In this document: positions 53,505 to 63,205 of the stretch, piece by piece | How positions within the stretch are numbered: the first letter of the stretch is position 1 | Layout of the letters: each line of letters opens with the position of its first letter | Assembly: GCF_042678485.1 (NCBI RefSeq) | Contig: NZ_JBHTKR010000002.1 | Span: forward strand, 186,001-250,000 | DNA length: 64,000 bases | From: Seohaeicola saemankumensis | GTDB lineage: Bacteria; Pseudomonadota; Alphaproteobacteria; Rhodobacterales; Rhodobacteraceae | Direction of reading: 5' to 3' | Translations under genes and position numbers: made by a program | Notes under the pieces: generated by a model | What the model saw: only the letters and a program-made list of their open reading frames with translations | The model's database searches: none | What the model was told of the DNA's origin: nothing

Positions 53505-55916
53505 CTAGCCCAGCCCTGCCTCGCGCATCAGCGCGTCCGCCGCTTCGGCCATAAGGCGTTCGCGCGCCATGCCGTCAACGGGCACGCGCCCCGCCTCAAG
53601 GAACAGGGGCGCCGCAAAAGGTGTCAGGCGGGTCAGCCGGATCAGGTCGATCCGGTCGCCCACGCGTTCCAGCATCTCGCGCACGCGGCCGAAATCGACA
53701 AGGCCGCGCATCGCCTCGGTGCGGGTGATCTTCAAAAGCAGGTGGTCGGGGTCGTATTTCACCAGCGTGTCATAGAGGATGTCGGATGAAAACGTGGCCT
53801 GCCGCCCGCTTTTGCGCTGCCCCGCGCTGACGCGGTCGATCAGCCCCGCGATGGTGGCCGAGGCGCGGAAGGTGCGTTTCATCACCGCGTTGCCCCTGAA
53901 CCAGGCCTCCAGCCCATCTTCCAGCATTTGCGGGTCCAGCAGGGCGCGCGCGTCTGTCAGCGGCTGCAACCCCCAGATCAGCGTGGCGTAATCGGTGGCG
54001 ACGAAGCCCAACGGATCAAGGCCCATCTCTTCCATCCGCTTGGTCAGCAGCAGGCCCAGCGTCTGCTGCGCGTTGCGGCCTGCGAAACCATAGACGCAGG
54101 CATGTTCGCGCCCGTCATGGGGAAAGCTTTCGATCAGCAGGCGTCCGGGTTCCGGCAGGCGGCTGACGCGGCGCTGCAAGGCCAGCCAGTCGGCCGTGTG
54201 CGCGGGCAGGTCCGGCCAGTCATCCTGTTGCAACATATGCAGGATACGGGTGCTGAGCTGGGTGGAGGTGGCGAATTTCGTCCCCATGAAAGTGGCGATT
54301 TTCGGCTTGCGGCCCGGATCGGGGCTGACCTCGACGGTCATCTCGCGCAGACCCTCGTAGCGCACGATCTGCCCCCCGATCAGGAAGGTGTCGCCGGGGG
54401 TGAGGGTGGCGGCAAAGGCCTCCTCGATCTCGCCCAGGGGCTTGCCGCCGCGATTGCGGCGGAAGCGCACCTTTAGCGTATCGGTGTCCTGGATCGTGCC
54501 GATATTCATGCGGATCTGGCGCGTGGCGCGCGGGTCGCGCAATTGCCACAGCCCGTCTGGCCGCTGCATCAGGCGCTGCCAGCGGTCATAGGCGCGCAGG
54601 GCATAGCCGCCCGTGGCGATGAAATCGAGGCAGGCGTCGAAATCCGCACGGGTCAGCGTGGCATAGGCGCCGGCGGTCGTCACCTCGGCGTAAAGCGCAT
54701 CGGCGTCGAAGGGACCCGCGCAGGCGGCAATCAGGATCTGCTGGCAAAGCACATCCAGGGGGCCGGATCCGCGCGGCGCGCCATCCAGATCATGCGCGCG
54801 CACGGCCTCAAGCGCTGCCAGGCATTCGATCACCTCGAACCGGTTGGCGGGCACCAGCAGCGCCTTTGAGGGGGCGTTATAGCGGTGATTGGCCCGGCCG
54901 ATGCGCTGCACCAGCCGTTTCACGTTCTTGGGCGCGCCGATCTGGATCACAAGGTCCACATCGCCCCAGTCGATACCCAGATCCAGGCTGCCGGTGCAGA
55001 CGATGGCGCGCAGCTGGCCTGCGACCATCGCCGCCTCGACCCTTGCGCGCTGCTCGCGGTCAAGGCTGCCGTGATGGATGCCGATGGGCAGCGCATCCTC
55101 GTTCGCCAGCCACAGGTTGTGAAAGAAGATTTCGGCCTGCGCGCGGGTGTTGTGGAAGATCAGCGTGGTACGATGCGCCTTGACCTGATCCAGCACGGCA
55201 GGGATGGCATAGGCGGCCCCGCCGCCGGACCATGGGGGCGGCTGATCGGTGGTCAGCATCGCGATATCGGGATCGGGGCCGGGATCGGCGATCAGGATCG
55301 GGCAGGGATCGGGATGACGGGCGAGGAACCGCGCGATGGCGGCGGGGTCGTCCACCGTGGCCGAGAGGCCGACGCGGCGCAGGTCGGGGCGCAATTGCTG
55401 GATGCGGGCAAGGGCCAGCATCAGCTGATCGCCGCGCTTGCTTTCGGCCAGGGCGTGGATTTCATCAACCACGATGCGTTTCAGCCCGGCGAAGATCCGG
55501 GGGGCATCCTCGTAACTTGTCATCAGGGCCAGGCTTTCCGGTGTCGTCAGCAGGATATGGGGCGGGTCGGCGCGCTGGCGGCGCTTGACATGGGCCGAGG
55601 TGTCGCCGGTGCGATCCTCGATCCTGACGGGCAGGCCCATCTCGGCCACGGGGGTTTGCAGGTTGCGCTTGATATCGGCGGCCAGCGCCTTGAGCGGCGA
55701 GACATAGAGAGTGTGCAGACCCTCATGGCCGGAGGTGGCAAGATCGGCCAGCGTCGGCAGGAACCCCGCCAGCGTCTTGCCGCCCCCGGTAGGGGCGATC
55801 AGCAGCAGGGCGGGATCATTGCTGCGCGCCAGCATGTCCAGCTGATGCGGATGCGGCGCCCAGCCCTTGGCCTGGAACCAGTCGGTGATGATGGGGGGCA
55901 GGGCGGTCGCTGTCAT
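53505..55916 (-). CDS. ligase-associated DEXH-box helicase (Lhr-like)
   Basis: An 803-residue superfamily 2 helicase. Walker A is APTGGGKTLAGF, motif II is DEIHALAESKRGD, motif III GLSATV, and motif VI RIGRANHRYN. The Lhr-type C-terminal domain follows. With pdeM it forms the usual ligase-associated pair. The start MTATALPPIITDW is at 55916. Confidence 0.93.
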   Translation of the reverse strand: MTATALPPIITDWFQAKGWAPHPHQLDMLARSNDPALLLIAPTGGGKTLAGFLPTLADLATSGHEGLHTLYVSPLKALAADIKRNLQTPVAEMGLPVRIEDRTGDTSAHVKRRQRADPPHILLTTPESLALMTSYEDAPRIFAGLKRIVVDEIHALAESKRGDQLMLALARIQQLRPDLRRVGLSATVDDPAAIARFLARHPDPCPILIADPGPDPDIAMLTTDQPPPWSGGGAAYAIPAVLDQVKAHRTTLIFHNTRAQAEIFFHNLWLANEDALPIGIHHGSLDREQRARVEAAMVAGQLRAIVCTGSLDLGIDWGDVDLVIQIGAPKNVKRLVQRIGRANHRYNAPSKALLVPANRFEVIECLAALEAVRAHDLDGAPRGSGPLDVLCQQILIAACAGPFDADALYAEVTTAGAYATLTRADFDACLDFIATGGYALRAYDRWQRLMQRPDGLWQLRDPRATRQIRMNIGTIQDTDTLKVRFRRNRGGKPLGEIEEAFAATLTPGDTFLIGGQIVRYEGLREMTVEVSPDPGRKPKIATFMGTKFATSTQLSTRILHMLQQDDWPDLPAHTADWLALQRRVSRLPEPGRLLIESFPHDGREHACVYGFAGRNAQQTLGLLLTKRMEEMGLDPLGFVATDYATLIWGLQPLTDARALLDPQMLEDGLEAWFRGNAVMKRTFRASATIAGLIDRVSAGQRKSGRQATFSSDILYDTLVKYDPDHLLLKITRTEAMRGLVDFGRVREMLERVGDRIDLIRLTRLTPFAAPLFLEAGRVPVDGMARERLMAEAADALMREAGLG

Positions 55917-55986
55917 GCCGCCAGAGGTAGGGCAAGCGAGGCCGCGCGGCTAGGGGGAGATGGGCCCGCAAGGGCGCCACCGGGCC

Positions 55987-56064
55987 TGTCCCTTGATGGG
56001 ACATTTTGCAGGGTGAGGGATTTCAAGGGGTTACGGGTGCGTGTTGGGGCGATTTTAACGGGTT
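55987..56064 (+). repeat. 80-bp dispersed repeat, copy 2
   Basis: Starts TGTCCCTTGATGGGACATTT, which is a perfect 6-bp inverted repeat with a 5-base loop, and ends GATTTTAACGG. It matches the element at 21741. It lies between the minus-strand helicase and lipase genes. Confidence 0.65.
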
Positions 56065-56115
56065 GTCCAAGCCTTCTGATGATCTTGAGCGCCCGTCCGA
56101 CGTACTGGGGTGGCG

Positions 56116-57132
56116 TTATGACCGGTCGGGCTGGCTGATTTCGGTCTTGCGATACGCGGCGCAGAGCGGGCCGTCATAGACATGACGTTTGGCATAGTGC
56201 GCCGTGTAGCCATGGGCGTTGTCCTTGCGCCCGCTGTCGGCCAGGATTTTTGCCAGTCCGCAGGCGATGATGTCCATGGCATGACCGCCGATGCGGGATT
56301 TCTCCTGTAGCTGGATGCCGATGTCATAGCGGTTGAAGCGGGTTGTCGTGATCGCCGTGGCCGCGTTGCGGATCGGGTCAAGCGCCTCTCCCGTGTGGAA
56401 AAGGCGGTAGATCACGGGCCAGTTCTGCGTGATGTCGCCTTTCAGGGCCAGCCATGACCAGTTGGTCACGGGCGAGCTGTTGAAGGCATAGACCGTCTTG
56501 ATCCGGTCAAAACGGTAGCCCGCCTGCTGGGCCAGACCGCCGCCCAGCGAATGCCCTGCCGCATGGATCGCAGTGCCCTTGTATTGCGGTTTTTCGAATT
56601 CCTTGAATACCTTTTCAAGCTCTTGCCGCGCGCGGCGATACTGAACCGGTTCGATCCCGGTCACGTTGGAAAGGTTCGCGCTCCAGTCCCGCAGGCTGGG
56701 GCCTTCGGTGCCGCGGAACACGATGATCGCCTCGTGCACCCTGTTGCCTGGGGTGGTGTAGAGGAAGGTTTCGTAGAAAACCCCGCTGGGATCGTCGAGG
56801 CAGAAATTGACGCCCGGGATATTCGCGGCGCGGGTCCATTTTCCATGGTCGGTGTCGGGCAGTTTCACCATGCCGGCGTGGTCTGCGGGGGCTTGGCAGG
56901 GCCTGTCGTTGACGGCCGGTTCCCGGTAATAGACCATTTCGGACAGCACGGCCATGAAGCCGAAACGGGCGGCAACCTCCTGGATGAATGGGTCCTGTCC
57001 GATCACCGGCGGGTTGATCTTGTCCTTGTGGGTCAGATAGGCGACCGGCGTGACCACGGCACCACAGGCGGCCAGCAGAGGGACACAGATCAGAAGGGCG
57101 AAAAGGGTTTTCCGGCAAAGTCTTTGGCGCAA
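56116..57132 (-). CDS. lipase class 3-type lipoprotein
   Basis: A 338-residue protein with a lipoprotein signal (LFALLICVPLLAAC, lipobox LAAC) and the alpha/beta-hydrolase elbow AAGHSLGGGLAQQ, whose Ser is the nucleophile. No ATG fits; I use TTG at 57132. Class 3 lipases hydrolyse triglycerides; the outer-leaflet or periplasmic position is implied by the lipid anchor. Substrate unknown. Confidence 0.8.
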   Translation of the reverse strand: MRQRLCRKTLFALLICVPLLAACGAVVTPVAYLTHKDKINPPVIGQDPFIQEVAARFGFMAVLSEMVYYREPAVNDRPCQAPADHAGMVKLPDTDHGKWTRAANIPGVNFCLDDPSGVFYETFLYTTPGNRVHEAIIVFRGTEGPSLRDWSANLSNVTGIEPVQYRRARQELEKVFKEFEKPQYKGTAIHAAGHSLGGGLAQQAGYRFDRIKTVYAFNSSPVTNWSWLALKGDITQNWPVIYRLFHTGEALDPIRNAATAITTTRFNRYDIGIQLQEKSRIGGHAMDIIACGLAKILADSGRKDNAHGYTAHYAKRHVYDGPLCAAYRKTEISQPDRS

Positions 57133-57244
57133 TGAAACACTCGTACACAGACATCAACATGAAGGCGGCGACCCCGGCAGGCTGACACGCAGGGCCATGC
57201 AGATCAAGATTTTTCCCGATGCGGTGGTGCTGCTGGCGGGCCGG

Positions 57245-57282
57245 GGATGCCTCCGGCGGGGATATTTGCGGCAAGAAGAAAC
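57245..57282 (+). repeat. dispersed GATATTTG repeat, copy 5 (long form)
   Basis: GGATGCCTCCGGCGGG plus GATATTTGCGGCAAGAAG, the same extended version as copies 2 and 4, between the divergent lipase and MATE genes. Confidence 0.8.
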
Positions 57283-57399
57283 GGACGGCGCGGTGACGGG
57301 GGAAGGGCGGGGCGGTTGGGGCGGCGGCGCGGATGCCATGGGCTGTCGTGCCGCGTGGTTCGTCTTGCGCCTGTCACCAAGCGGCGCTAGGGCCAATGC

Positions 57400-58800
57400 A
57401 TGACTGACGCGCGCCCCGAGACCCTGACCCCGCAGCCCCTGACCCCGACCGGGCATATGCGCGCGATTGCCGTGCTGGGCCTTCCGCTGATCCTGAGCCA
57501 TGTGGCGCAATTCTCGATCTCGCTGACCGATGCGCTGATGCTGGGCTGGTATGATGTGACGGCCCTGGCCGCGCAGGTTCTGGCGGGGATGGTGTTCTTC
57601 GTGCTGTTCCTCTTCGGATCGGGTTTTGCCTGGGCCGTGATGCCCATGGTGGCCGAGGCGGAATCGGCAGGCCAAAGCCCGCAGGTGCGCCGCGTCACCC
57701 GCATGGCCATGTGGCTGTCGATCCTGTTCGGCGCGCTATCGATGCCGCTGATGATCTGGTCCGAACCTGTCCTGCTGGCGCTGGGCCAGACCGAGGAGAT
57801 CGCGCGCGAGGCCAGCCGCTATCTGATCGTGGCGGGCTGGGGCATTTTTCCGGCCCTGCTGGTGATGGTGCTGAAATCCTACCTGGCCGCGCTGGAGCGC
57901 ACGCAGGTTGTTCTGTGGGTGACCATCGGGGCCGTGGTGGTCAATGTCATCGTCAATTACGCGCTGATCTTCGGCAATTGGGGCGCGCCCGAACTGGGGA
58001 TCGTCGGGGCGGCCTGGGCCTCGGTCTCGGTGCATTTTGTGTCGCTGCTGTTGCTGGCCATCTATGCCGCTGTGGTCACGCGGGAACATGCGCTGTTCAT
58101 CCGGTTCTGGCGCCCCGATTGGGAGGCCTTCGGGCAGGTGTTCCGGCTGGGCTGGCCCATCGGGATCACCACGCTGGCCGAGGTGGGGCTGTTCGCGGCC
58201 GCCTCCATCATGATGGGCTGGCTGGGTACGCTGCCGCTGGCGGCGCATGGGATCGCGCTGCAGATCGCGTCACTGGTGTTCATGATCCATCTGGGGCTTG
58301 GCAATGTCGCCACGGTTCGCGCGGGCCGCGCGCTGGGGGTGCAGGACTGGGGCGGGCTGCGGCTGGGCGCGCGGGTCGTGGTGATGCTGTCGCTGGGCCT
58401 TGCGGCGCTGACGGCGGTTCTGTTCGTGGTGATGCCCGAAGTCCTGATGGGCCTGTTCCTGTCGCCTGACGAGCCGGACCGCGCGACGGTCATCGCCATA
58501 GGTATCGTGCTGCTGGCGGCGGCGGCACTGTTCCAGCTGGCCGATGCGGCGCAGGTGATGGCCTTGAGCCTGCTGCGCGGCGTGCAGGACACGCGCGTGC
58601 CGATGATCATCGCCACGCTGTCCTATTGGGCGGTGGGGATGCCGGTGGCCTATGTGATGGGCTTTGTCTTCGGCTGGGGCGGTGTTGGCGTCTGGCTGGG
58701 GCTGGCCGTGGGGCTTGCGGGCGCCGGCCTGTTCATGATGCTGCGGTTCTGGGCCGTGATCCTGCCCAGACTGACGGCACAGACGCGAGCGGCAAGCTGA
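57400..58800 (+). CDS. MATE-family (NorM-like) efflux transporter
   Basis: A 466-residue MATE transporter with twelve predicted helices, starting MTDARPETLTPQPLTP. Helix 1 is AVLGLPLILSHVAQFSISLT and the second half begins FGQVFRLGWPIGITTLAEVG. It is a second MATE in this window, unlinked to the MFS-MATE pair, and probably exports cationic drugs or metabolites. Confidence 0.9.
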   Translation: MTDARPETLTPQPLTPTGHMRAIAVLGLPLILSHVAQFSISLTDALMLGWYDVTALAAQVLAGMVFFVLFLFGSGFAWAVMPMVAEAESAGQSPQVRRVTRMAMWLSILFGALSMPLMIWSEPVLLALGQTEEIAREASRYLIVAGWGIFPALLVMVLKSYLAALERTQVVLWVTIGAVVVNVIVNYALIFGNWGAPELGIVGAAWASVSVHFVSLLLLAIYAAVVTREHALFIRFWRPDWEAFGQVFRLGWPIGITTLAEVGLFAAASIMMGWLGTLPLAAHGIALQIASLVFMIHLGLGNVATVRAGRALGVQDWGGLRLGARVVVMLSLGLAALTAVLFVVMPEVLMGLFLSPDEPDRATVIAIGIVLLAAAALFQLADAAQVMALSLLRGVQDTRVPMIIATLSYWAVGMPVAYVMGFVFGWGGVGVWLGLAVGLAGAGLFMMLRFWAVILPRLTAQTRAAS

Positions 58801-58824
58801 AGGCCGTCATCAGCGGGCGGGCGG

Positions 58825-59229
58825 TCAATTGTCCTTTGTCAGGCGGTCAGCCTTCTTGCGGACCAGAACGGTACGCAGATCATGCATCGCCAGAAGCAGC
58901 GTATCGGTGACCGCATCCAGCTGTTCTTCGGTGGCCCGCGTCTGGACCCATTGCGCCGTCAGGTTCAGGTGATCCACCGCGCGCAGGATATCATCCACCT
59001 CGCGCGCGGCCAGAAGCGCGGTGCGCCGCGTCATCCAGTCGGTGATGGCGGCCATGTCCGGATCGGACAGGCGGCGGTCGCCATGCGGCTTGACCTCGCC
59101 GTTGCGGATGTTGATCGTTGCGATCTGATCCATCTCGATCCGGCGCTGGCGGTTCTCTGTGTCCACGCGGTAGACCAGCGCGCCGTTGTCGCGAACGCGA
59201 AAGTAGTAATCGGGAAGCTCGCCTGCCAT
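58825..59229 (-). CDS. hypothetical protein next to the aspartate aminotransferase
   Basis: 134 residues, starting MAGELPDYYFRVRDNG, with no signal peptide or membrane helix. The N-terminus has short strands (ALVYRVDTENRQRRIEMDQIA) and the rest is helical, ending RKKADRLTKDN. I recognise no family; the length and position beside the aminotransferase suggest a conserved Rhodobacteraceae gene. Confidence 0.7.
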   Translation of the reverse strand: MAGELPDYYFRVRDNGALVYRVDTENRQRRIEMDQIATINIRNGEVKPHGDRRLSDPDMAAITDWMTRRTALLAAREVDDILRAVDHLNLTAQWVQTRATEEQLDAVTDTLLLAMHDLRTVLVRKKADRLTKDN

Positions 59230-59249
59230 GTGGTCCCTTCCTTGTTCGC

Positions 59250-60452
59250 TCAGACCAGGGCCGCGCAGAACCTCTGGATGCGGGCGCAGGCCTCGGCCAG
59301 GGCTGCGTCGGAGGTAGCGTAGCTGATGCGGAAGTTCGGCGAAAGACCGAAGGCCGCCCCAAAGACCACGGCCACGCCGGTATCCTCCAGAAGTGCGCGG
59401 GCAAAGGTTTCGTCATCCGCGATCACGGTGCCCGCGGGCGTGCGCTTGCCGATCAGCCCGGCGATGGAGGGATAGACGTAGAAGGCGCCTTCGGGCACCG
59501 GGCAGGTGACCCCCTCGATCGCGTTCAGCGCCTTGACCACCAGATCGCGACGGCGCGCGAACATCGCGTTGTTGGGCGCGATGAAGTCATGGGTGCCGTT
59601 CAGCGCCTCGACAGCGGCCCATTGGCTGATGGTGCAGGGGTTCGATGTACTTTGCGACTGCACCTTGCGCATCGCGTCGATCAGCGGCTTGGGGCCTGCC
59701 GCATAGCCGATCCGCCAGCCGGTCATCGCATAGGCCTTGGAGACGCCATTCACGGTCAGGGTGCGGTCATAGAGGGCGGGTTCCACCTGCGCCGGGGTGC
59801 AGAAGGCGAAATCGTCATAGGCCAGGTGTTCATACATGTCGTCGGTCAGGACCCAGACATGCGGATGGCGCATCAGAACATCGGTGAGGGCCTTCAGCTC
59901 GTCCCAGCCATAGCCCGCGCCGGTCGGGTTGGAGGGCGAGTTGAACAGGAACCATTTGGTCGCGGGGCTGATCGCGGCCTCAAGCTGTTCGGGCGTGATC
60001 TTGAAGGCGTTGTCCAGCGTCGCCTCGATGAAGACGGGCGTGCCGCCCGCCAGCAGAACCATATCGGGATAGCTGACCCAATAGGGGGCGGGGATCACCA
60101 CCTCGTCGCCGGGGTTCAGCGTGGCCATCAGCGCATTGTAGAGCACCTGCTTGCCGCCGGTGCCGACGCTGACCTGGTTGGGCGCGTAATCCAGCCCGTT
60201 GTCGCGCTTGAACTTGGCGCAGATCGCCTGCTTCAGCTCGGCGATGCCATCCACGGCGGTGTAGCGGGTCTTGCCGGCCTCGATCGCCCTGATGCCTGCC
60301 GCGCTGATATGGGCGGGCGTGTCGAAATCCGGCTCGCCCGCGCCAAGGCTGATGATGTCGCGGCCCTGTGCCTTCAATTCCATGGCCAGGTTGCTCACCG
60401 CGATGGTCGGTGACGGTTTCACGCGGTCAAGCGTCTTGGACAGGAACGACAT
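59250..60452 (-). CDS. aspartate aminotransferase (class I, PLP-dependent)
   Basis: A 400-residue class I aminotransferase starting MSFLSKTLDRVKPSPT. The PLP lysine is in TVNGVSKAYAMTGWRIGY, with SPSNPTGAGYGWDE and the Arg in FRISYATSD contacting the substrate carboxylate. This AspC/AatA form is widespread in alphaproteobacteria. It may also supply amino groups for the aspartate used by bhcA. A 20-base gap separates it from the hypothetical gene. Confidence 0.93.
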   Translation of the reverse strand: MSFLSKTLDRVKPSPTIAVSNLAMELKAQGRDIISLGAGEPDFDTPAHISAAGIRAIEAGKTRYTAVDGIAELKQAICAKFKRDNGLDYAPNQVSVGTGGKQVLYNALMATLNPGDEVVIPAPYWVSYPDMVLLAGGTPVFIEATLDNAFKITPEQLEAAISPATKWFLFNSPSNPTGAGYGWDELKALTDVLMRHPHVWVLTDDMYEHLAYDDFAFCTPAQVEPALYDRTLTVNGVSKAYAMTGWRIGYAAGPKPLIDAMRKVQSQSTSNPCTISQWAAVEALNGTHDFIAPNNAMFARRRDLVVKALNAIEGVTCPVPEGAFYVYPSIAGLIGKRTPAGTVIADDETFARALLEDTGVAVVFGAAFGLSPNFRISYATSDAALAEACARIQRFCAALV

Positions 60453-60541
60453 GGGCTTGGGCCTCTGGTTTGAATTCGACAGGTCAATGTCTTAGGATGC
60501 ACCCGGAAGCCGATCAAGCAGGATCGGCGGATTGGAGAGAA

Positions 60542-60973
60542 ATGACACCCGAACAATCAGCACCCGAGCCGGCAGAGCAGCAAACCGACATCGAAGACGA
60601 CTGGTACGGTCCCGATACCGCGACCTTTGGCGACCGTGTCGCCGCGGCGCGCGAAGCGGCCGGCATGAGCCAGAAACAGATGGCCCGCCGACTTGGCGTC
60701 AAGATCGGTACGGTGCGCGGCTGGGAGGATGACCTGTCCGAGCCGCGGGCCAACAAGCTGTCGATGATGGCGGGTCTGCTGAACGTGTCGATCGTCTGGT
60801 TGCTGACCGGTGAGGGCGATGGCGTCGCCGCCCCGGTTGACGAGAGCCCGATCGCGCCCGATATCAATGCGCTGCTGGTCGAGATTCGTGACCTGAAGAC
60901 CCAGATCGGCGCTGCGGCTGACCGGCTGGGCCGGTTGGAAAAAAGCCTGCGGGCCAAGCTGAAGGGCGATTGA
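60542..60973 (+). CDS. XRE-family transcriptional regulator
   Basis: 143 residues starting MTPEQSAPEP. An acidic N-terminal tail precedes the helix-turn-helix (FGDRVAAAREAAGMSQKQMA then LGVKIGTVRGWEDDLSEPRA), about residues 30-80. The C-terminus contains a short coiled coil ending in RLGRLEKSLRAKL. It lies one base before sdhE and may be read with it. Confidence 0.85.
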   Translation: MTPEQSAPEPAEQQTDIEDDWYGPDTATFGDRVAAAREAAGMSQKQMARRLGVKIGTVRGWEDDLSEPRANKLSMMAGLLNVSIVWLLTGEGDGVAAPVDESPIAPDINALLVEIRDLKTQIGAAADRLGRLEKSLRAKLKGD

Positions 60974-60974
60974 G

Positions 60975-61274
60975 ATGCTGATCGAACAGGCCCCCGAGGG
61001 CGAAACGCGCGAGACACGGCTGCGCCGTCTTGCCATGCGGTCGATGCGGCGGGGTATCAAGGAAATGGATGTGATCCTGTCGCGCTTTGCCGAACTGCAC
61101 CTGGGCGGTCTGGATGACGCGATGCTGGACAGCTACGATGCCCTGCTGCGCGAAAACGACCATGACCTGTATTACTGGGTCAGCGCCGTGTCGGAGCCGC
61201 CCGCGACCTATTCCCCCCTTGTGGCGCGCATCCGCGCGATGCTGGCCGAACAGGGTGGCGTCGTCCAGCGTTGA
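60975..61274 (+). CDS. sdhE: succinate dehydrogenase assembly factor SdhE
   Basis: A 99-residue SdhE (Sdh5/YgfY) protein that helps attach FAD to the flavoprotein SdhA. The conserved MRRGIKEMD segment lies at about residues 23-31 and LDSYDALLRENDHDLYYW follows. The gene ends with a terminator at 61282. Confidence 0.9.
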   Translation: MLIEQAPEGETRETRLRRLAMRSMRRGIKEMDVILSRFAELHLGGLDDAMLDSYDALLRENDHDLYYWVSAVSEPPATYSPLVARIRAMLAEQGGVVQR

Positions 61275-61281
61275 GGGGCAT

Positions 61282-61314
61282 CCGCGCGTGATCCCCGATT
61301 TGCGCGGCTTTTTA
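61282..61314 (+). terminator. sdhE terminator
   Basis: CCGCGC and GCGCGG pair around a 14-base loop, followed by CTTTTT. It sits eight bases after the sdhE stop. Confidence 0.7.
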
Positions 61315-61394
61315 GGGACTTCCGGACAGGCTTAACCTGTTATTGTGTTTTATGCTGCATGTTGCCCGACGCAAACAACCCGTCGGAGTAGCCC

Positions 61395-61667
61395 ATGACC
61401 ATGCACAAGACACTGGCCACCGGACAGCGATCCGGTTTCATGGGCGGATATCTCGAAGCGCTGTCGCTGGTCGAACGACTGCACCGCTTGCTGCTGGACG
61501 TCATCAAGGACGAGTTCGAACGCGTCGGCATGCTGGAAGTGAATCCCGTGCAGGCGCTGTTGCTGTTCAATATCGGCGACAACGAGGTGACGGCGGGCGA
61601 GTTGAAAACGCGCGGCTACTACCAGGGCAGCAATGTCAGCTACAACCTCAAGATGTTTGCAAAGTAA
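61395..61667 (+). pseudogene. truncated MarR/LdtR-type regulator (island boundary)
   Basis: The N-terminal 86 codons (through SNVSYNLK) read as a typical alphaproteobacterial winged-helix regulator, with MGGYLEALSLVERLHRLLLD and ELKTRGYYQGSNVSYNLK. In relatives the protein continues KLVE and on through the wing and C-terminal helices to about 160 residues. Here, after AACCTCAAG at 61652, the frame reads MFAK and stops. The recognition helix is cut and the wing lost, so this is almost certainly inactive. The break coincides with a change to AT-richer DNA, marking the left edge of an inserted region. Confidence 0.8.
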
Positions 61668-62425
61668 TTCATAATAGGAGAGGACATAAGAATTAAGATC
61701 GGGGGACTGGCTGGCCCCTCTTCCTCTAACATCGAGGGCATGCCAACTGCAGGAGTGGATCATCCCGCCCAGAGGTCAGCGGTAGAGGGTCGATCTTGCC
61801 AGAGGTGGAGAGGGTTTGCAGCTCCCCACCTCCCTCTATTAATTTCCTGGCGGCGCTAGACCCCACACGGGGGGAGGACGGGAAGGATTGCGTTGGTATT
61901 ACCTACTCGGATTTTTTTTTTAGCCCAAATCCGATTCCCCCAGCGAGACACCCGAAGCACACTCTGCGATCCACCTATGGTCCTGCACGTCCGTCCCTAC
62001 CAGACCCCCCAGAGGCTCTCTCATGCCGCTGAAGTATTCGCAGATGCTCCCGAAAAGGCCAGCCTTGCGGCCTACGAGGCTGTTGAGAGCAGATGCCGCA
62101 GTGTCCTGCTTGCGGAAAGCGTTGGGTTCCTGTCGCGCAGTTGCCTCGGCACCCTCAACCTACATGACCGCCGCTAACCCCTTGGTATCATAAAGGCCGG
62201 CGAGATTTCGGTGTGCCACCCCAAAATGGTTCCGCTTCTTGGCCTTTGTTCCTTCGATCTTCGCGGCGGCGGTCAGATCAGCCAAATCATTCCGCAGTTG
62301 CGACAAAACTTTTTGGGAAGCGTTCGGGGTTTGGGTGCCAGCTCCAACACACGTTCGGCGATATTCCGCTTGTTTTTTATCCGTTGCTTGTTAGCTTTTC
62401 TACCAATGGACGAGGGGGAAGAATC
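61668..62425. other. island leader without a recognised gene
   Basis: 758 bases with mixed composition. From 61800 to 62180 it is nearer host GC; after that it is AT-rich. On the minus strand one frame is open from 62390 to 61920 except for a single TAG near 62164, which might be a decayed gene, but I recognise no domain. A 24-codon plus-strand frame (62093-62167) encodes C-P-A-C-G-K. An inverted repeat CGGATTT/AAATCCG is at 61908-61933. The last bases carry GAGGGGGAAG, the ribosome site for the lipoprotein. Confidence 0.4.
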
Positions 62426-63196
62426 ATGAAATTTAAAGTAGCGTTGATGTTGCCCGTTCTGGGATTGCTTTCAGCATGCGGTGGCGGTTCAACCAGCGTT
62501 GTTCCGAGCGCTAGCTTCACAACCTTGAGGGCGTTCAGCGACGGTGCTGGTGTGGGGCGTGGTGTTGCTTCTGACGGCACAGAAACCGTATTCATCGCGC
62601 CTGATATTGCTGCTGTGGTTGCTGGTGCCAACCAAAGCTCTGGCAACGAAGTGGTTGATGTACAATTTAGCGATTTTTCGGTTGTACAAACACTACCAAC
62701 CGCAGTCGTCAGAAGCGGGACTATCACAGTCGAAGGAGAGGTGGCAAACGTACTCATTATCGAAGACAACGGTGGCGAAGCTGGTCTAGTTTACCTTGAG
62801 TTTCCAGGCTACGCTGATGCTGTATTTGCAGTTGGCTCAGCATATGGAGCCGCGCCCGGTGGTGAATTCACCTACTCAGGGGCACATATAGTTTCAAACC
62901 GAATATTCGGTGGCGCAGAGGTTGGTGATTTCACATTGACAGCAAACTTCACCAACGGGACTTTCAGCTATAACGGAAGCACCACCAATACATCGCTGAC
63001 AGGAAGTGGCGGAATTGATGTTGCCAACGGTAGGTTTGCCAGTGGCAGCTTGACATCAACTGTATCTGGATCAACAGCTACGGCATCAATGTATGGCCAG
63101 CTACATGGGGATACAGCTCAGTCCGTATCTGGCGTGTTCCATACGAACGAAGCCAACCCGACTTATGCAGGAGCATTTGTAGGTAGCAGGCCGTAA
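62426..63196 (+). CDS. TbpB-like surface lipoprotein
   Basis: A 256-residue lipoprotein starting MKFKVALMLPVLGLLSACGG with lipobox LSAC (Cys18). The C-terminal ~110 residues look like the beta-barrel of transferrin-binding-protein-type lipoproteins: repeated Gly-and-aromatic strands (GEFTYSGAHIV, DFTLTANFTNGTFSYNG, ASMYGQLHGDTAQSVSGVFH) and a terminal PTYAGAFVGSRP. Strong site GAGGGGGAAG. Composition is AT-rich against the window. Such proteins may bind metal-carrier or nutrient proteins on the cell surface and often need a Slam-type exporter, a candidate for which follows at 63206. Confidence 0.75.
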   Translation: MKFKVALMLPVLGLLSACGGGSTSVVPSASFTTLRAFSDGAGVGRGVASDGTETVFIAPDIAAVVAGANQSSGNEVVDVQFSDFSVVQTLPTAVVRSGTITVEGEVANVLIIEDNGGEAGLVYLEFPGYADAVFAVGSAYGAAPGGEFTYSGAHIVSNRIFGGAEVGDFTLTANFTNGTFSYNGSTTNTSLTGSGGIDVANGRFASGSLTSTVSGSTATASMYGQLHGDTAQSVSGVFHTNEANPTYAGAFVGSRP

Positions 63197-63205
63197 AGCA
63201 TAAAA

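Noticed and set aside
61893..62177. Plus-strand frame of 94 codons in the island leader
   Set aside because: No domain, no ribosome site, and the opposite strand is equally open, so I cannot call it a gene.
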